Positions 33,076-40,911 of a stretch of DNA of 55,043 nucleotides are shown piece by piece. Made by a program: the position numbers and the translations under genes. Numbering within the stretch: position 1 is the stretch's first letter; every line of letters starts with the position of its first letter. The notes under the pieces are model-generated. The model was given only the letters and a program-made list of their open reading frames with translations, was not told the DNA's origin and did no database searches. The DNA is taken from NCBI GenBank assembly GCA_002361235.1, contig DESI01000010.1:845-55887 (forward strand). Reading direction: 5' to 3'. Origin of the DNA: Porphyromonadaceae bacterium UBA3318 (GTDB lineage Bacteria; Bacteroidota; Bacteroidia; Bacteroidales; Muribaculaceae).

Positions 33076-34260
33076 ATGACTACAAACGAAACGCATATTG
33101 ACGCGACCGTGCGTAAGCACCGGCGCGTGGATGCCGCCGACGTGCTGCGCGGCTTCGCGGTGCTGGCCATTATCCTGCTCCATTCCATCGAGCATTTCAA
33201 CTTCTACTCCTTTCCAGACACCTCGACGCAAAGCAATTTCCTGAACTTCTGCGACAAGGCTATCTGGGACGGTCTGTTCTTCATGTTCGGCGGCAAGGCA
33301 TACGCCATATTCGCCATGCTGTTCGGTTTCAGTTTCTTCATCCAGCATGACAACCAGCGTATGCGAGGCAAGGATTTCCGTCTGCGATTCAGCTGGCGTC
33401 TCGTCATCCTGTTCCTGATAGGCAACTTCAACGCGGCATTCTTTACCGGCGAGATTCTTGTGATGTATTCTCTTATCGGTTTCGTTCTGGTGCTGACCTG
33501 CAAACTTCCTACAAAATGGATTGTCGCCCTTTCCGCAGTATGTCTGCTGCAGCCCTCGTGCATTTATCAGATAATCCGCGCGTTATGTTCGGATTCGTAT
33601 CAGATTATGAACCTTGACACAGGAGCCTACTGGGAAGCTACTTTCGCCATGCAGAGCAGCGGAGACTTCTGGTCAACCGTCAAGGTCAACCTTTGGGAAG
33701 GACAGCTTGCCTCACTTGCCTGGGCCTGGGACCATGGCCGTATTTTCCAGACTGCCGGACTCTTTATGGCCGGTATGCTTATCGGGCGTCAGGGATGGTT
33801 CCATAAAGAGAACCTCAAATACTGGAGTCGCGCTCTTGCCATAGCCTTGGTATGCTTCTTCCCGCTTCACGGCCTGAATTCCATGGCTGGCGATTATATC
33901 TCCAATCCCAACCTCAAGACTCCCCTTTTGATACTTGTGTCTTCGCTGGCCAACCTCTCGTTCATGGTCATACTTGTATCGGGCATCCTTTTCGCCTACT
34001 ATAAGACCAGGGGACTGAGCCGGGCACTTACATGGCTCATTCCTTACGGCAAGATGAGCATGACCAACTATGTGACACAGGGCATCATCGGATCGGCCCT
34101 GTACTATCACTGGGGACTGTATCTGCAGCTCGGCATCACGCCAAGCGTCTTTGTCGGCGTAGCCATATTCATAGTGCAGTATATCTTCTGCCGATTCTGG
34201 GTAGGCCGTCACAACCACGGTCCCCTGGAATACATCTGGAAACGCCTTACATGGATATGA
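33076..34260 (+). CDS. DUF418 family membrane protein (YeiB-like)
   Basis: 394 residues with about ten hydrophobic segments. The N-terminal RRVDAADVLRGFAVLAIILL and the C-terminal YGKMSMTNYVTQGIIGSALYY are typical of this acyltransferase-like inner membrane family. The molecular function is not established; an O-acyl transfer or transport role has been proposed for relatives. It has its own promoter and no tightly linked partner. The following 225 bases (34261-34485) contain no recognisable gene. Confidence 0.85.
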   Translation: MTTNETHIDATVRKHRRVDAADVLRGFAVLAIILLHSIEHFNFYSFPDTSTQSNFLNFCDKAIWDGLFFMFGGKAYAIFAMLFGFSFFIQHDNQRMRGKDFRLRFSWRLVILFLIGNFNAAFFTGEILVMYSLIGFVLVLTCKLPTKWIVALSAVCLLQPSCIYQIIRALCSDSYQIMNLDTGAYWEATFAMQSSGDFWSTVKVNLWEGQLASLAWAWDHGRIFQTAGLFMAGMLIGRQGWFHKENLKYWSRALAIALVCFFPLHGLNSMAGDYISNPNLKTPLLILVSSLANLSFMVILVSGILFAYYKTRGLSRALTWLIPYGKMSMTNYVTQGIIGSALYYHWGLYLQLGITPSVFVGVAIFIVQYIFCRFWVGRHNHGPLEYIWKRLTWI

Positions 34261-34485
34261 TCAATTTGAAAACGAAGTTGTTTCTACTTATTTTTTATTA
34301 ACAGTTGCAGGATATTTTGCAGGCGATTTCGCCAATCGAAGAGGCTGCGACCTCGCGGTCGGAGCCGATGAGAGTGGTGGAAGCGACGCACAAGATCCGC
34401 AAATGTTAATAAAAGAAAGCATGAAATCCCCATATTTAACTTTCGTAAACAAGCAAAAACAACTTCGACATTAAAAACATCGGTT

Positions 34486-35178
34486 ATGAATAAAACATTA
34501 ACAGCATTGGCAACTGCCGCCGTATGTATATGCGGCATGGCGGTATCATGCAACAAGACGGCTGAAAACGAAAGCAATGGAGAGGGCGTCTCGCAGAATC
34601 TTCCCGTCTACAACATCAAGCAGTCGAGCACATCCACTATCGACAAGGCCGAGAAGAATGTCCTCGTCATATCGGCCAGCCCCCGTCGTGGCGGCAACAC
34701 CGACCTGCTGTGCGACGAATTTGTGCGCGGCGCTCAGGAAGCCGGCGGAAATGTCGAAAAGATTTTTCTTGACGATTACAAGATCGACTTCTTCCACGAG
34801 CAGCATGAACTGTCGGCCGATTCCATCGCCGAAGGCGACCAGGCTCCCGAAATCATCGACAAGATGGTCAAGGCTGACATAATCGTATTGTCCAGCCCCG
34901 TCTATTACATGAACATCGACGGCCAGCTGAAGGCGCTGATGGACCGTTGCTACCGTCATGAAGGCCTTAACGGCAAGGAATTCTATTACATCACGGCCTG
35001 TGCCGATGCCGAGGACTCGACAGCAGAGACGGCCATCTTCGCATTCCGCGGATTCGTGGTGTGTCTCCCCGACCCCGTGGAGCGCGGTATGGTGAAAGCC
35101 ACCGGTATGGGTCGCAAAGCCGCAGTCAAGCAGTCGCAATACATGCAGGAGGCCTATAACCTCGGCAAGACAATATAA
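34486..35178 (+). CDS. Exported flavodoxin-like lipoprotein (NADPH-dependent FMN reductase type)
   Basis: 230 residues. The signal has a fair lipobox (GMAVSC, lipid on about C22), then a linker, then a flavodoxin fold from about residue 54: VLVISASPRRGGNTDLLCDE is the FMN phosphate loop and SSPVYYMNIDGQLKALMDRC a second flavin-contact block. Most relatives are cytoplasmic, so lipidation and export are unusual. A hairpin follows. Its redox partner is unknown. Confidence 0.8.
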   Translation: MNKTLTALATAAVCICGMAVSCNKTAENESNGEGVSQNLPVYNIKQSSTSTIDKAEKNVLVISASPRRGGNTDLLCDEFVRGAQEAGGNVEKIFLDDYKIDFFHEQHELSADSIAEGDQAPEIIDKMVKADIIVLSSPVYYMNIDGQLKALMDRCYRHEGLNGKEFYYITACADAEDSTAETAIFAFRGFVVCLPDPVERGMVKATGMGRKAAVKQSQYMQEAYNLGKTI

Positions 35179-35204
35179 TCGATTTGTCAAAATCCACAAA
35201 AATA

Positions 35205-35234
35205 ACGTCAGGGTGCCCCACGGCATCCTGACGT
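35205..35234 (+). terminator. Hairpin terminator after the flavodoxin gene
   Basis: ACGTCAGGGTGCC (35205-35217) pairs with GGCATCCTGACGT (35222-35234) with one G-T wobble and a 4-nt loop. The U tract is weak, but position and stem strength support termination. Confidence 0.65.
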
Positions 35235-35292
35235 CGCATTTATGATGGCGATAAGTGTAACTAACCTTTCTTATACTAACATTCCTATTGGT

Positions 35293-35690
35293 TTACCTGA
35301 CTTCGAAAGCCGAAAGAATCCTCGAACCTCCTAAAACCTCACTCATCGGCATGGTGTCGAGCGTATGGTCTATCTGCGCTATTTCTTCGGGTGAGAGCTT
35401 GATATCGACAGCTCTGCGTTCTCCTTGAGGCGACACAGTTGGCGCGTTCCCGGTATCAGCACTATCCAGGGTTTCTTGCACAGCATCCATGCCAACGATA
35501 TCTGCGACGGCGTCGCATGGTGGCGGTCGGCGAGCTGCAATATGTAATCGAACAATTCCCGGTTCTTCAGGAAACTGTCTTTCCTGAACTGCGGCATGGC
35601 TGCGCGATAGTCCGAGTTGGGGTCGAAGGTGGATGTTCGGACTCAACCCCTCGCAGTACCGCGAATAGGCGCCATACGGGCTACATGCCG
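35293..35690 (-). pseudogene. Aldo/keto reductase, C-terminal fragment
   Basis: Pieces of one protein lie in two frames: TFDPNSDYRAAMPQFRKDSF and SLAWMLCKKPWIVLIPGTRQ are followed, after a frameshift near 35413, by AVDIKLSPEEIAQIDHTLDT and SEVLGGSRI. These are the C-terminal half of an NADPH-dependent aldo/keto reductase, including the IPGT segment. A TGA at 35643-35645 and the missing N-terminal half confirm that it is dead. It is fused upstream to an efflux-pump fragment. Confidence 0.75.
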
Positions 35691-36300
35691 AAGCACACGA
35701 CGCACTGTCTTCCACTTCGGGAAGATGGTATTAGGCCGTAGCAAACTGTAACTCAACAGTACAATTAATAGAGACAGCAGGGCCACTATCAGCAGCCAGC
35801 CGAATATCTCCTTCATCGACACTACCAGTGCCTGCGTCTGCACCAGTCCGAACATCTCATGCACAGGCACGTGCGCCGTATCCGGATTGAAATCGGTGAC
35901 AACCGATCCCAACAGCGATGCGTTTTTGGCCATGGTATGACGCAGGAATTCGCCTACTATTGCAGGCCCGAAGGTCGCTCCCATCACCGCGCCAGTAAAT
36001 CCGTTTATGGTCAGGGCCTGCGGAAACACCTGAAACGGCAATCCGCTCTGCACTATCGATGTCAGGAACACTATCGATACAATCACCGACGCGGCTCCCC
36101 GGAAGAACAACGGTATGAACAGCATCTCCTTCTCAACGCCATAATCTATAAGGAAATAGAAATAGCCTAAATAAGCCGCCGCAAGAGCGAACCCGATCGC
36201 GGTCATGGTCTTGTATCTCCATTTGCGCAGCGCGAATGTATAATAGGTAAAGACGCAGCCCACGACTATACCGGCCAATAGAATGCACCTCCCCTTTGAA
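35691..36300 (-). pseudogene. EmrB/QacA-type multidrug transporter, C-terminal fragment
   Basis: The frame reads about 200 residues of the second half of a DHA2-family permease: LLAGIVVGCVFTYYTFALRK, FIPLFFRGAASVIVSIVFLT, VFPQALTINGFTGAVMGATF and a last membrane helix (WLLIVALLSLLIVLLSYSLL). The N-terminal half is absent; upstream the DNA joins in another frame to the truncated EmrA-like gene. The 3' end runs into the reductase fragment. Deletions at both ends are inferred. Confidence 0.75.
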
Positions 36301-37167
36301 CGTGACGTCAGGCACGGCATCCACCGTTATCTCCACCTCGCTTCCCGGTTCTATATGGTTAAGCTGAGTCTCCTTGTAATTGGCCGCTATCCACATGTCG
36401 CCTGTATCCACGACGTCGAGCAGTGTCTGACCGGGCTGCACCAGCTGGCCTACCTGAATCTCCTTCCTTGACGCATAGCCGTCGCACGGCGCCGTGATGA
36501 CGCAATACGACAGATTCAGCTCGGCGGTTTCCAGCAAAGCCTTGGCCAGTTCTATACCTGCATCGTTCTGACTGATGCGCTGTCGTGTCTCCGCCACAAC
36601 CGACGACGTGGCGGACTGCTGACGCTTCAGCATTTCGTAACGGGCCTTCTTGGCATCGTAATCGGTTTTGGCCGCATCATACTGCTGACGCGTCACGGCC
36701 TCCTTCTCCAACAGTTTTGAGTAGCGGTCCAGATCTGTTGCCGCCATCTCCATCAGCACCTTGGCCTCGGCTATCGACGCCTCGCTGACAGCTACATTGG
36801 CTGATGCCACTCCTACCGTCTGATTCGCTACATTGCGTCCCGCCAAAGCGTTCTGATAGTCCGCACGGGTCTGTGCCACACGGAGACGCATGTCGGAGTC
36901 GTCTATGATCACAAGGGTGTCGCCACACTTCACCGGAGCATATTCGTTGAATCTTATTTCCTTGATGTATCCCTGCACTCGGCTGTTCACGGGCACTATC
37001 TGCTGCTTAATCTGTGCGTTGTCGGTGAACTCCACGTCGCCGAAACGTACGAATCTGTCGCATACCCATAGGCCTGCGGCTGCAACCACGATTATTGTTA
37101 CGACATATATTGTGCAACTCTGTATAAATCGCACTGCACAGTTACTAAATTTTCGGCAATTTGCCAA
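36285..37167 (-). pseudogene. EmrA/HlyD-type efflux adaptor, truncated
   Basis: The coding part is a membrane-fusion protein: membrane anchor (IYVVTIIVVAAAGLWV), biotinyl-lipoyl half (VNSRVQGYIKEIRFNEYAPV), coiled coil, and the second lipoyl half with beta barrel (CVITAPCDGYASRKEIQVGQ, AVPDVTFKGEVHSI). After GEVHSI the frame leaves the family and reads antisense-like sequence of the fused permease to 36133. No ATG is available at the 5' end, only TTG 37167 or GTG 37134, and the first bases overlap the neighbouring gene. It is probably non-functional. Confidence 0.75.
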
Positions 37168-37492
37168 TATACCTTAACCAGTTGTACGGCTTTCGGTGGG
37201 CGAGGTAACTGTGATCCGTATCGTTGGCGTGTGCTTCCTTTTCGAACGAAATGGCATCGTACGCCTTCCACCAGTCGCGATATTTAACCAGGTGCACCAG
37301 CCATTCCAATACATATAGGATAAAGAACGGTATATAAAGCAGTTCCAGCTGCTGTCGGCAATGAATCAGCTCATGGTTCAGGATGTCCGGCGTTATCCGC
37401 CTCCGGTCACGCGTAAATACCAGACCGAACAACGTTATCGCCGTAATGTTACCTTCCGGCACCAGTTTAGTCTCTATTACCTTCGTTTTCAC
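37145..37492 (-). CDS. Small HExxH-motif protein, unrecognised
   Basis: 115 residues. NHELIHCRQQLE contains HELIH, a gluzincin-type zinc motif, followed by a hydrophobic segment (YIPFFILYVLEWLVHLV) and a conserved-looking FEKEAHANDTDHSYL that could give a third ligand. Similar small proteins are common in Bacteroidales, without known function. It starts 15 nt after rmuC ends, probably in the same transcript, and its 3' end overlaps the broken efflux adaptor by 23 nt. Confidence 0.7.
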   Translation of the reverse strand: MKTKVIETKLVPEGNITAITLFGLVFTRDRRRITPDILNHELIHCRQQLELLYIPFFILYVLEWLVHLVKYRDWWKAYDAISFEKEAHANDTDHSYLAHRKPYNWLRYIGKLPKI

Positions 37493-37507
37493 ACGCTGAT
37501 ATAAATT

Positions 37508-38938
37508 CTATTCCAACTGCGTGGTTGACGCATCATCGGCACGGGCATCGATGAGTTCGCCGGGAGCGGCGATGTCGTCGGGATAATCGTACTCGTTAAC
37601 GAAGCGGGCCGGTATCTGTTTCTTGGCTTTCAGTCCGAGTTTGCTGAGTCTGTTTGCAAGCGTCGTGACATTGTTGTTGCCCGTTGAGAAACGCTTCACG
37701 GCGCTGTTGTAGCTGTTCATTGCGTTATTGAGTCCCTTGCCTACGGAATCAAGGTCTTCCAGGAATGCCACTATGCTGTTTGCCAGTTTGGTGCCGCATT
37801 CGGCTATCTTCTCCGCGTTGGCTGTCTGGTCCTCGCTCTGCCACATCTGCTCCACAAGGTGCAGCACGGTCACCAGGTGTGTGGGCGACACCATCACCAC
37901 ATGACTGTCGTATGCCTTCATCCACAGGTCGGGATTGGTGTGCATGGCCGCCAGATACGCACCTTCATGGGGCATGAACATCAGCACGAAATCCCCTTTC
38001 TTGGCTCCGATTTTGCTCTGGTAATCTTTATTACGGAGTGTTTTGATATGGTTTTCGACCGATGCGAGATGTTCCTTGGCCAACTGAGCACGTTTCTCCT
38101 CCGTATCGGCCTCCAGCATCTGAAGGTAAGCCGTCAACGACACCTTGGAGTCAATGATGATGTCGCGGTTGCCGGGGCAATGTATCACGGCGTCAGGACG
38201 CAGCCGGTCGCCGTCCACTGTCGTTGATTCCTGCGTGACAAACCATCTCCCCTCCTGCAGGCCTGAATGCTCCAGGATATTGACCAGCACCATCTCGCCC
38301 CAGCGACCCTGCACACCCGTGTTCCCCTTCAGAGCTGTCGCAAGACGTCCCGTCTCGCGGCTCACCTCGCTGTTGAGTTTGTGCAGATTCTGGATTTCTG
38401 CCAAAAGCGACATGCGGTCTTTCTTATCTACATCGCAGGTGTCGCGATAACTCTTGATGAATTCCTCAAGATTGGTCTTCATCGGTGAAAGAACGGCCTC
38501 GAGAGAAATACGGGAATTACGGTCAAGCACAGTTGAATTGGCCTGAAGCACATCGGCAGCCAACGCCTTGAACTTCTCGCCGAGCATTTCACGCTCATGC
38601 TCCAACTGAGCCTGATGCGTGATTTTCAACTCCCCTATCTGCGACTCATACGACTTGCGCATCTCATTTGTCTGCGAATCGTGCGATTCCTTCAGTTGCA
38701 GGATTTGTGATTCGTACGAATCCCGCAAATCGTTCATTCTCATCTGAGCCGACTCCGCCTCATTACGGCGAATCTGCTCGGAAGATGCTTTAAAACTATC
38801 TGATTCCAACCGCAACAATTCGGCATTCATCTCAGCCTCCGCAGCACGCCGGTTAGATTCCGTGTTTTTGCGACAAAGCGCAATGCAGACAGCCAATAGG
38901 CTGACCGACAGCACAGCAAGTATTATATTGACTACCAT
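37508..38938 (-). CDS. rmuC: RmuC-family DNA recombination protein
   Basis: 476 residues. An N-terminal membrane helix (residues 3-19), a long coiled coil (about 28-130) and the RmuC nuclease-like domain (NTGVQGRWGEMVLVNILEHS, PDAVIHCPGNRDIIIDSKVS, KGDFVLMFMPHEGAYLAA). RmuC limits inversions at short inverted repeats and has been linked to defence. Full length, own promoter upstream. Confidence 0.92.
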   Translation of the reverse strand: MVVNIILAVLSVSLLAVCIALCRKNTESNRRAAEAEMNAELLRLESDSFKASSEQIRRNEAESAQMRMNDLRDSYESQILQLKESHDSQTNEMRKSYESQIGELKITHQAQLEHEREMLGEKFKALAADVLQANSTVLDRNSRISLEAVLSPMKTNLEEFIKSYRDTCDVDKKDRMSLLAEIQNLHKLNSEVSRETGRLATALKGNTGVQGRWGEMVLVNILEHSGLQEGRWFVTQESTTVDGDRLRPDAVIHCPGNRDIIIDSKVSLTAYLQMLEADTEEKRAQLAKEHLASVENHIKTLRNKDYQSKIGAKKGDFVLMFMPHEGAYLAAMHTNPDLWMKAYDSHVVMVSPTHLVTVLHLVEQMWQSEDQTANAEKIAECGTKLANSIVAFLEDLDSVGKGLNNAMNSYNSAVKRFSTGNNNVTTLANRLSKLGLKAKKQIPARFVNEYDYPDDIAAPGELIDARADDASTTQLE

Positions 38939-38957
38939 AATTTCAATGTTTATACAG

Positions 38958-39005
38958 CAAATTTACTCCTTTTTTTCGATATTTCCGAATCATTTATTAA
39001 TTTTG
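38958..39005. promoter_or_regulatory. Overlapping divergent promoters of rmuC and the CYTH gene
   Basis: Minus strand: TAAATTTG (complement of 38958-38965) with TTC in place of TTG 21 nt upstream (38987-38989). Plus strand: TAATTTTG at 38998-39005 with TTC 20 nt upstream. The plus element would put transcription start almost at the ATG (39014). Both -33 elements deviate from consensus. Confidence 0.4.
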
Positions 39006-39013
39006 AATTGATT

Positions 39014-39463
39014 ATGGGAAAGGAAATAGAGCATAAGTATCTGGTGAAGAATGACGGGTATGTCGGAATGAGCGTGGCTTCGCACCATATCCGTCAGGGG
39101 TATCTGTCGCGGGTGCCTGAACGCGTGGTGCGTGTGCGCACATACGACGACAAGGGCTTCATAACCGTAAAGGGAAAGAATCAGGGCGACACGCGTCTGG
39201 AATTCGAGTATGAGATTCCGCTGTGCGAGGCCGAGGAGATGCTGTCGCTGTGCGAGCCTCCCGTCATAGACAAGGTCCGTTACATCGTACCGTATGCAGG
39301 ATTCACATGGGAAGTGGATAAGTTCCAAAGCAAGACGGACCTTGTGACCGCGGAGATTGAATTGCCCGAATCGGGCATACAATACGAGTTGCCGCCGTTC
39401 GTGGGAGAGAATGTTACCGGCGACCCCAAATATTACAATTCCAACATTGCTGTCCTGCTATAA
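39014..39463 (+). CDS. CYTH-domain protein (triphosphate-binding, class IV adenylate cyclase/thiamine-triphosphatase fold)
   Basis: 149 residues from ATG 39014; an in-frame TTG at 39008 is less likely. The N-terminal EIEHKYLV gives the ExExK signature, and RVRTYDDKGFITVKGK and EIELPESGI supply further tunnel residues, so it should bind a triphosphate with metal, most likely as an inorganic triphosphatase. The length is normal. It stands alone, divergent from rmuC and convergent with the MerR gene. Confidence 0.88.
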   Translation: MGKEIEHKYLVKNDGYVGMSVASHHIRQGYLSRVPERVVRVRTYDDKGFITVKGKNQGDTRLEFEYEIPLCEAEEMLSLCEPPVIDKVRYIVPYAGFTWEVDKFQSKTDLVTAEIELPESGIQYELPPFVGENVTGDPKYYNSNIAVLL

Positions 39464-39494
39464 ATTTTGTTCGGGTATGCGCCGTGGCTTGTCA

Positions 39495-39854
39495 TTATCG
39501 GCGCTTCTTTAATGCGTCCAGAAGCTGTTGCAGCTCGTTGCGGGTCTCGGTCAGTTTCTCGATAATCTCCATGTTGCGCGATATGTTCTCGCGGTTGGCC
39601 TTCAGCTGCTCTTTGGCGGCCTCCATGCGCAGACCTTTCACTTTCAGCAGGTAATGGATTATCTGTAAGCACCGTATATTCTCCGGCGTATAATACCGCT
39701 GGTTGGCCGCACTGCGTCGCGGCGCACACTCCGGAAACTCTGATTCCCAATATCTCAGCGTCGATGTGGGGACGTCGAGCATGGCCGACACGTCCCGGAT
39801 CTTGTAATATTTCTTGTCAAATTCCTGATCTTCCATACCTGTCCTGTTGGTCAT
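39495..39854 (-). CDS. MerR-family transcriptional regulator
   Basis: 119 residues. The winged helix-turn-helix spans about 16-85 (YKIRDVSAMLDVPTSTLRYW, NQRYYTPENIRCLQIIHYLL), followed by a coiled coil for dimerisation (NRENISRNMEIIEKLTETRN). No C-terminal ligand domain is present. Its ATG overlaps the stop of the M23 peptidase gene (ATGA, 39851-39854), so the two are translationally coupled. Confidence 0.88.
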   Translation of the reverse strand: MTNRTGMEDQEFDKKYYKIRDVSAMLDVPTSTLRYWESEFPECAPRRSAANQRYYTPENIRCLQIIHYLLKVKGLRMEAAKEQLKANRENISRNMEIIEKLTETRNELQQLLDALKKRR

Positions 39855-40819
39855 TCCATCACATCGCCGGCACTTTCTGCCTTGGCCGCGAAGTCGGCGT
39901 ATTCCTCGGGCGTCATGTCCATAAAATTGAAGTTGGCGGGATTCTGCGGTTCGCCGCGGAACTTCACCTCATAATGCAGGTGCGGTCCAGACGACTTACC
40001 CGTGGACCCGACACGGCCTATGATCTGGCCGCGTTTCACCTCCTGTCCGTTCTCCACCTCGATGCGCGACAGGTGCATATATCGTGTCTGATAGTTCATG
40101 CCGTGGTCTATGGCCACCATATTGCCGTATTGGTTGGCGCGCCGGGCCGTCGATACCTTGCCGTTGGCAGTGGCATATACCGGAGTCCCTTCGCGTGCCG
40201 CAAAGTCGATGCCGGGATGAATCTTTATCTCTCCGCTTACGGGATCGCGGCGTTTGCCGAAACCGCTGGATATAGTCACATCCTTCAGAGTAACAGGCAG
40301 TATGGAAGGCACATGCGAGATTTTGTCCTTCTGCTTCACCGCCTCCTCCTTGATCTGGTCGAACGACAACGACTGCGCGTATATCTGGCGTTCGAGCATA
40401 TCCATGCTTTGCGTCATGGTCTTTACTATGCCGCCGTCGCTCATACCCGTAAGATCTCGATAGCGCTTGTCGCTGTTCAGACCTGCATAGCGCCATGTAT
40501 GGTCAACGGGATCCATCTGCAGCATCACGCGGTAGAACTTGTCGTCGCGGTTCTGCAGATGCTCTATCATGTTCTGGGCATTGTCCAGACGGCGGTTCAG
40601 TATCTCGTACTGCTGCTTCAGATAACTGTTCTCCTCGCGCAGGCGCCGCTCGCCCGGCGTATCGAATATTGAAAAGTATATCACGAACAGGCACGCACAC
40701 ACCACAAGCGACACCAATATATAGCGGACCGCCGCCGTCATTCGCCGCTTCAAAGTCGGGAATACGCGCTCAAAATTGTCGGTTTCAGGATTATACTTAT
40801 AATATTGAATGCGGCTCAT
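39851..40819 (-). CDS. M23-family murein endopeptidase, membrane-anchored
   Basis: 322 residues from ATG 40819. One membrane helix at about 33-52, a coiled coil (about 60-95), then a LytM domain with the zinc motifs: SGFGKRRDPVSGEIKIHPGI-D and GPHLHYEVKF (HxH). All visible metal ligands are present, so it should cut peptidoglycan cross-links or activate amidases at division. It is coupled to the MerR gene and shares a symmetric promoter region with alaS. Confidence 0.9.
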   Translation of the reverse strand: MSRIQYYKYNPETDNFERVFPTLKRRMTAAVRYILVSLVVCACLFVIYFSIFDTPGERRLREENSYLKQQYEILNRRLDNAQNMIEHLQNRDDKFYRVMLQMDPVDHTWRYAGLNSDKRYRDLTGMSDGGIVKTMTQSMDMLERQIYAQSLSFDQIKEEAVKQKDKISHVPSILPVTLKDVTISSGFGKRRDPVSGEIKIHPGIDFAAREGTPVYATANGKVSTARRANQYGNMVAIDHGMNYQTRYMHLSRIEVENGQEVKRGQIIGRVGSTGKSSGPHLHYEVKFRGEPQNPANFNFMDMTPEEYADFAAKAESAGDVME

Positions 40820-40831
40820 ATTCTTAAGTTC

Positions 40832-40865
40832 TTGCAAAAATAGTAAATTATGACTAATTTTGCAA
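40832..40865. promoter_or_regulatory. Symmetric bidirectional promoter between the M23 gene and alaS
   Basis: Plus strand: TTG 40832-40834, 20 nt, TAATTTTG 40855-40862. Minus strand: TTG (complement of 40863-40865), 20 nt, TATTTTTG (complement of 40835-40842). Both match the full consensus and occupy the same 34 bp, with ends TTGCAAAA and TTTTGCAA forming an inverted repeat. Confidence 0.8.
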
Positions 40866-40911
40866 TTCGGATTCTTATAGACACTCTCCCCAAGGTTAAA
40901 ATAACAGCAAA

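Noticed and set aside
34284..34577. A 97-codon minus-strand frame between the DUF418 and flavodoxin genes
   Set aside because: It overlaps the start and signal peptide of the flavodoxin gene and has no recognisable features.
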